DNA of 64,000 nucleotides. Origin: Streptomyces sp. NRRL S-244. GTDB taxonomy: Bacteria > Actinomycetota > Actinomycetes > Streptomycetales > Streptomycetaceae. The stretch is taken from contig NZ_JOCX01000016.1 in the NCBI RefSeq assembly GCF_000717915.1, positions 85,221-149,220 of the forward strand. Reading direction: 5' to 3'. Below, one piece after another: positions 63,997-64,000 of this stretch; the stretch's first letter is position 1, and every line of letters starts with the position of its first letter. Below the pieces are notes generated by a model. That model was not told the origin of the DNA. It made no database searches and worked only from the letters and a program-made list of their open reading frames with translations. A program made the position numbers and the translations under genes.

Positions 63997-64000
63997 GGGG

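Overview
This is about 64 kb of a Streptomyces-type chromosome. GC is very high, third codon positions are GC-rich, many starts are GTG or TTG, ATGA/GTGA stop-start overlaps are frequent, and the gene set is typical of streptomycetes (an SsgA-like protein, a SARP/AfsR-type regulator, a GlgE alpha-glucan cluster, TTA codons restricted to two genes). From memory the gene order resembles the conserved core of S. coelicolor between sdaA and glgB. I saw no tRNA, rRNA, CRISPR array, insertion sequence or prophage.

Layout. (1) 1-6784: 3' end of L-serine ammonia-lyase, a small secreted Asn/Gly/Ser-rich protein, an SsgA-family protein, an AMIN-like exported protein, an exported SGNH hydrolase and a divergent AfsR-like regulator. 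(2) 6785-10334: a cobalamin riboswitch driving cbiMNQO cobalt uptake, then a PadR regulator. (3) 10397-14579: an EF-hand protein, a coupled polysaccharide deacetylase/beta-propeller lipoprotein pair, a TTA-containing anti-sigma-type ATPase and an enoyl-CoA hydratase. (4) 14665-20002: four consecutive minus-strand genes, three L,D-transpeptidases plus a SpaA-repeat surface protein with a lysine-rich tail. The surface protein is translationally coupled to one of the transpeptidases. (5) 20173-22479: glgX with a TTA codon near its 5' end. (6) 22622-39356: an exopolysaccharide locus. It holds a CDP-alcohol phosphotransferase, a cytidylyltransferase, two glycosyltransferases, a chain-length protein with a degenerate kinase site, a flippase, a polymerase, an acyltransferase, gmd/fcl for GDP-fucose and an initiating phosphoglycosyltransferase, together with a large LamG/beta-propeller exoprotein and two small envelope proteins. 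(7) 39738-46107: an M4 metalloprotease, a broken Gln/Pro-repeat exoprotein, and an MFS exporter divergent from a double-AsnC regulator. (8) 46109-59824: glgP, a large PKD/beta-helix exoprotein, then glgE-treS-mak-glgB. (9) 59814-63728: thioredoxin and MerR, an XRE-type regulator and a large membrane protein.

How it fits together. TreS, Mak, GlgE and GlgB convert trehalose through maltose and maltose-1-phosphate to branched alpha-glucan; GlgP and GlgX degrade glucan. The exopolysaccharide locus looks like a Wzx/Wzy pathway for a fucose-containing polymer that may carry a phospho-alcohol group. The candidate for a little-described system is the transpeptidase/SpaA cluster, which could be a sortase-independent route for fixing a surface protein to peptidoglycan. 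The sequence suggests this but does not prove it.
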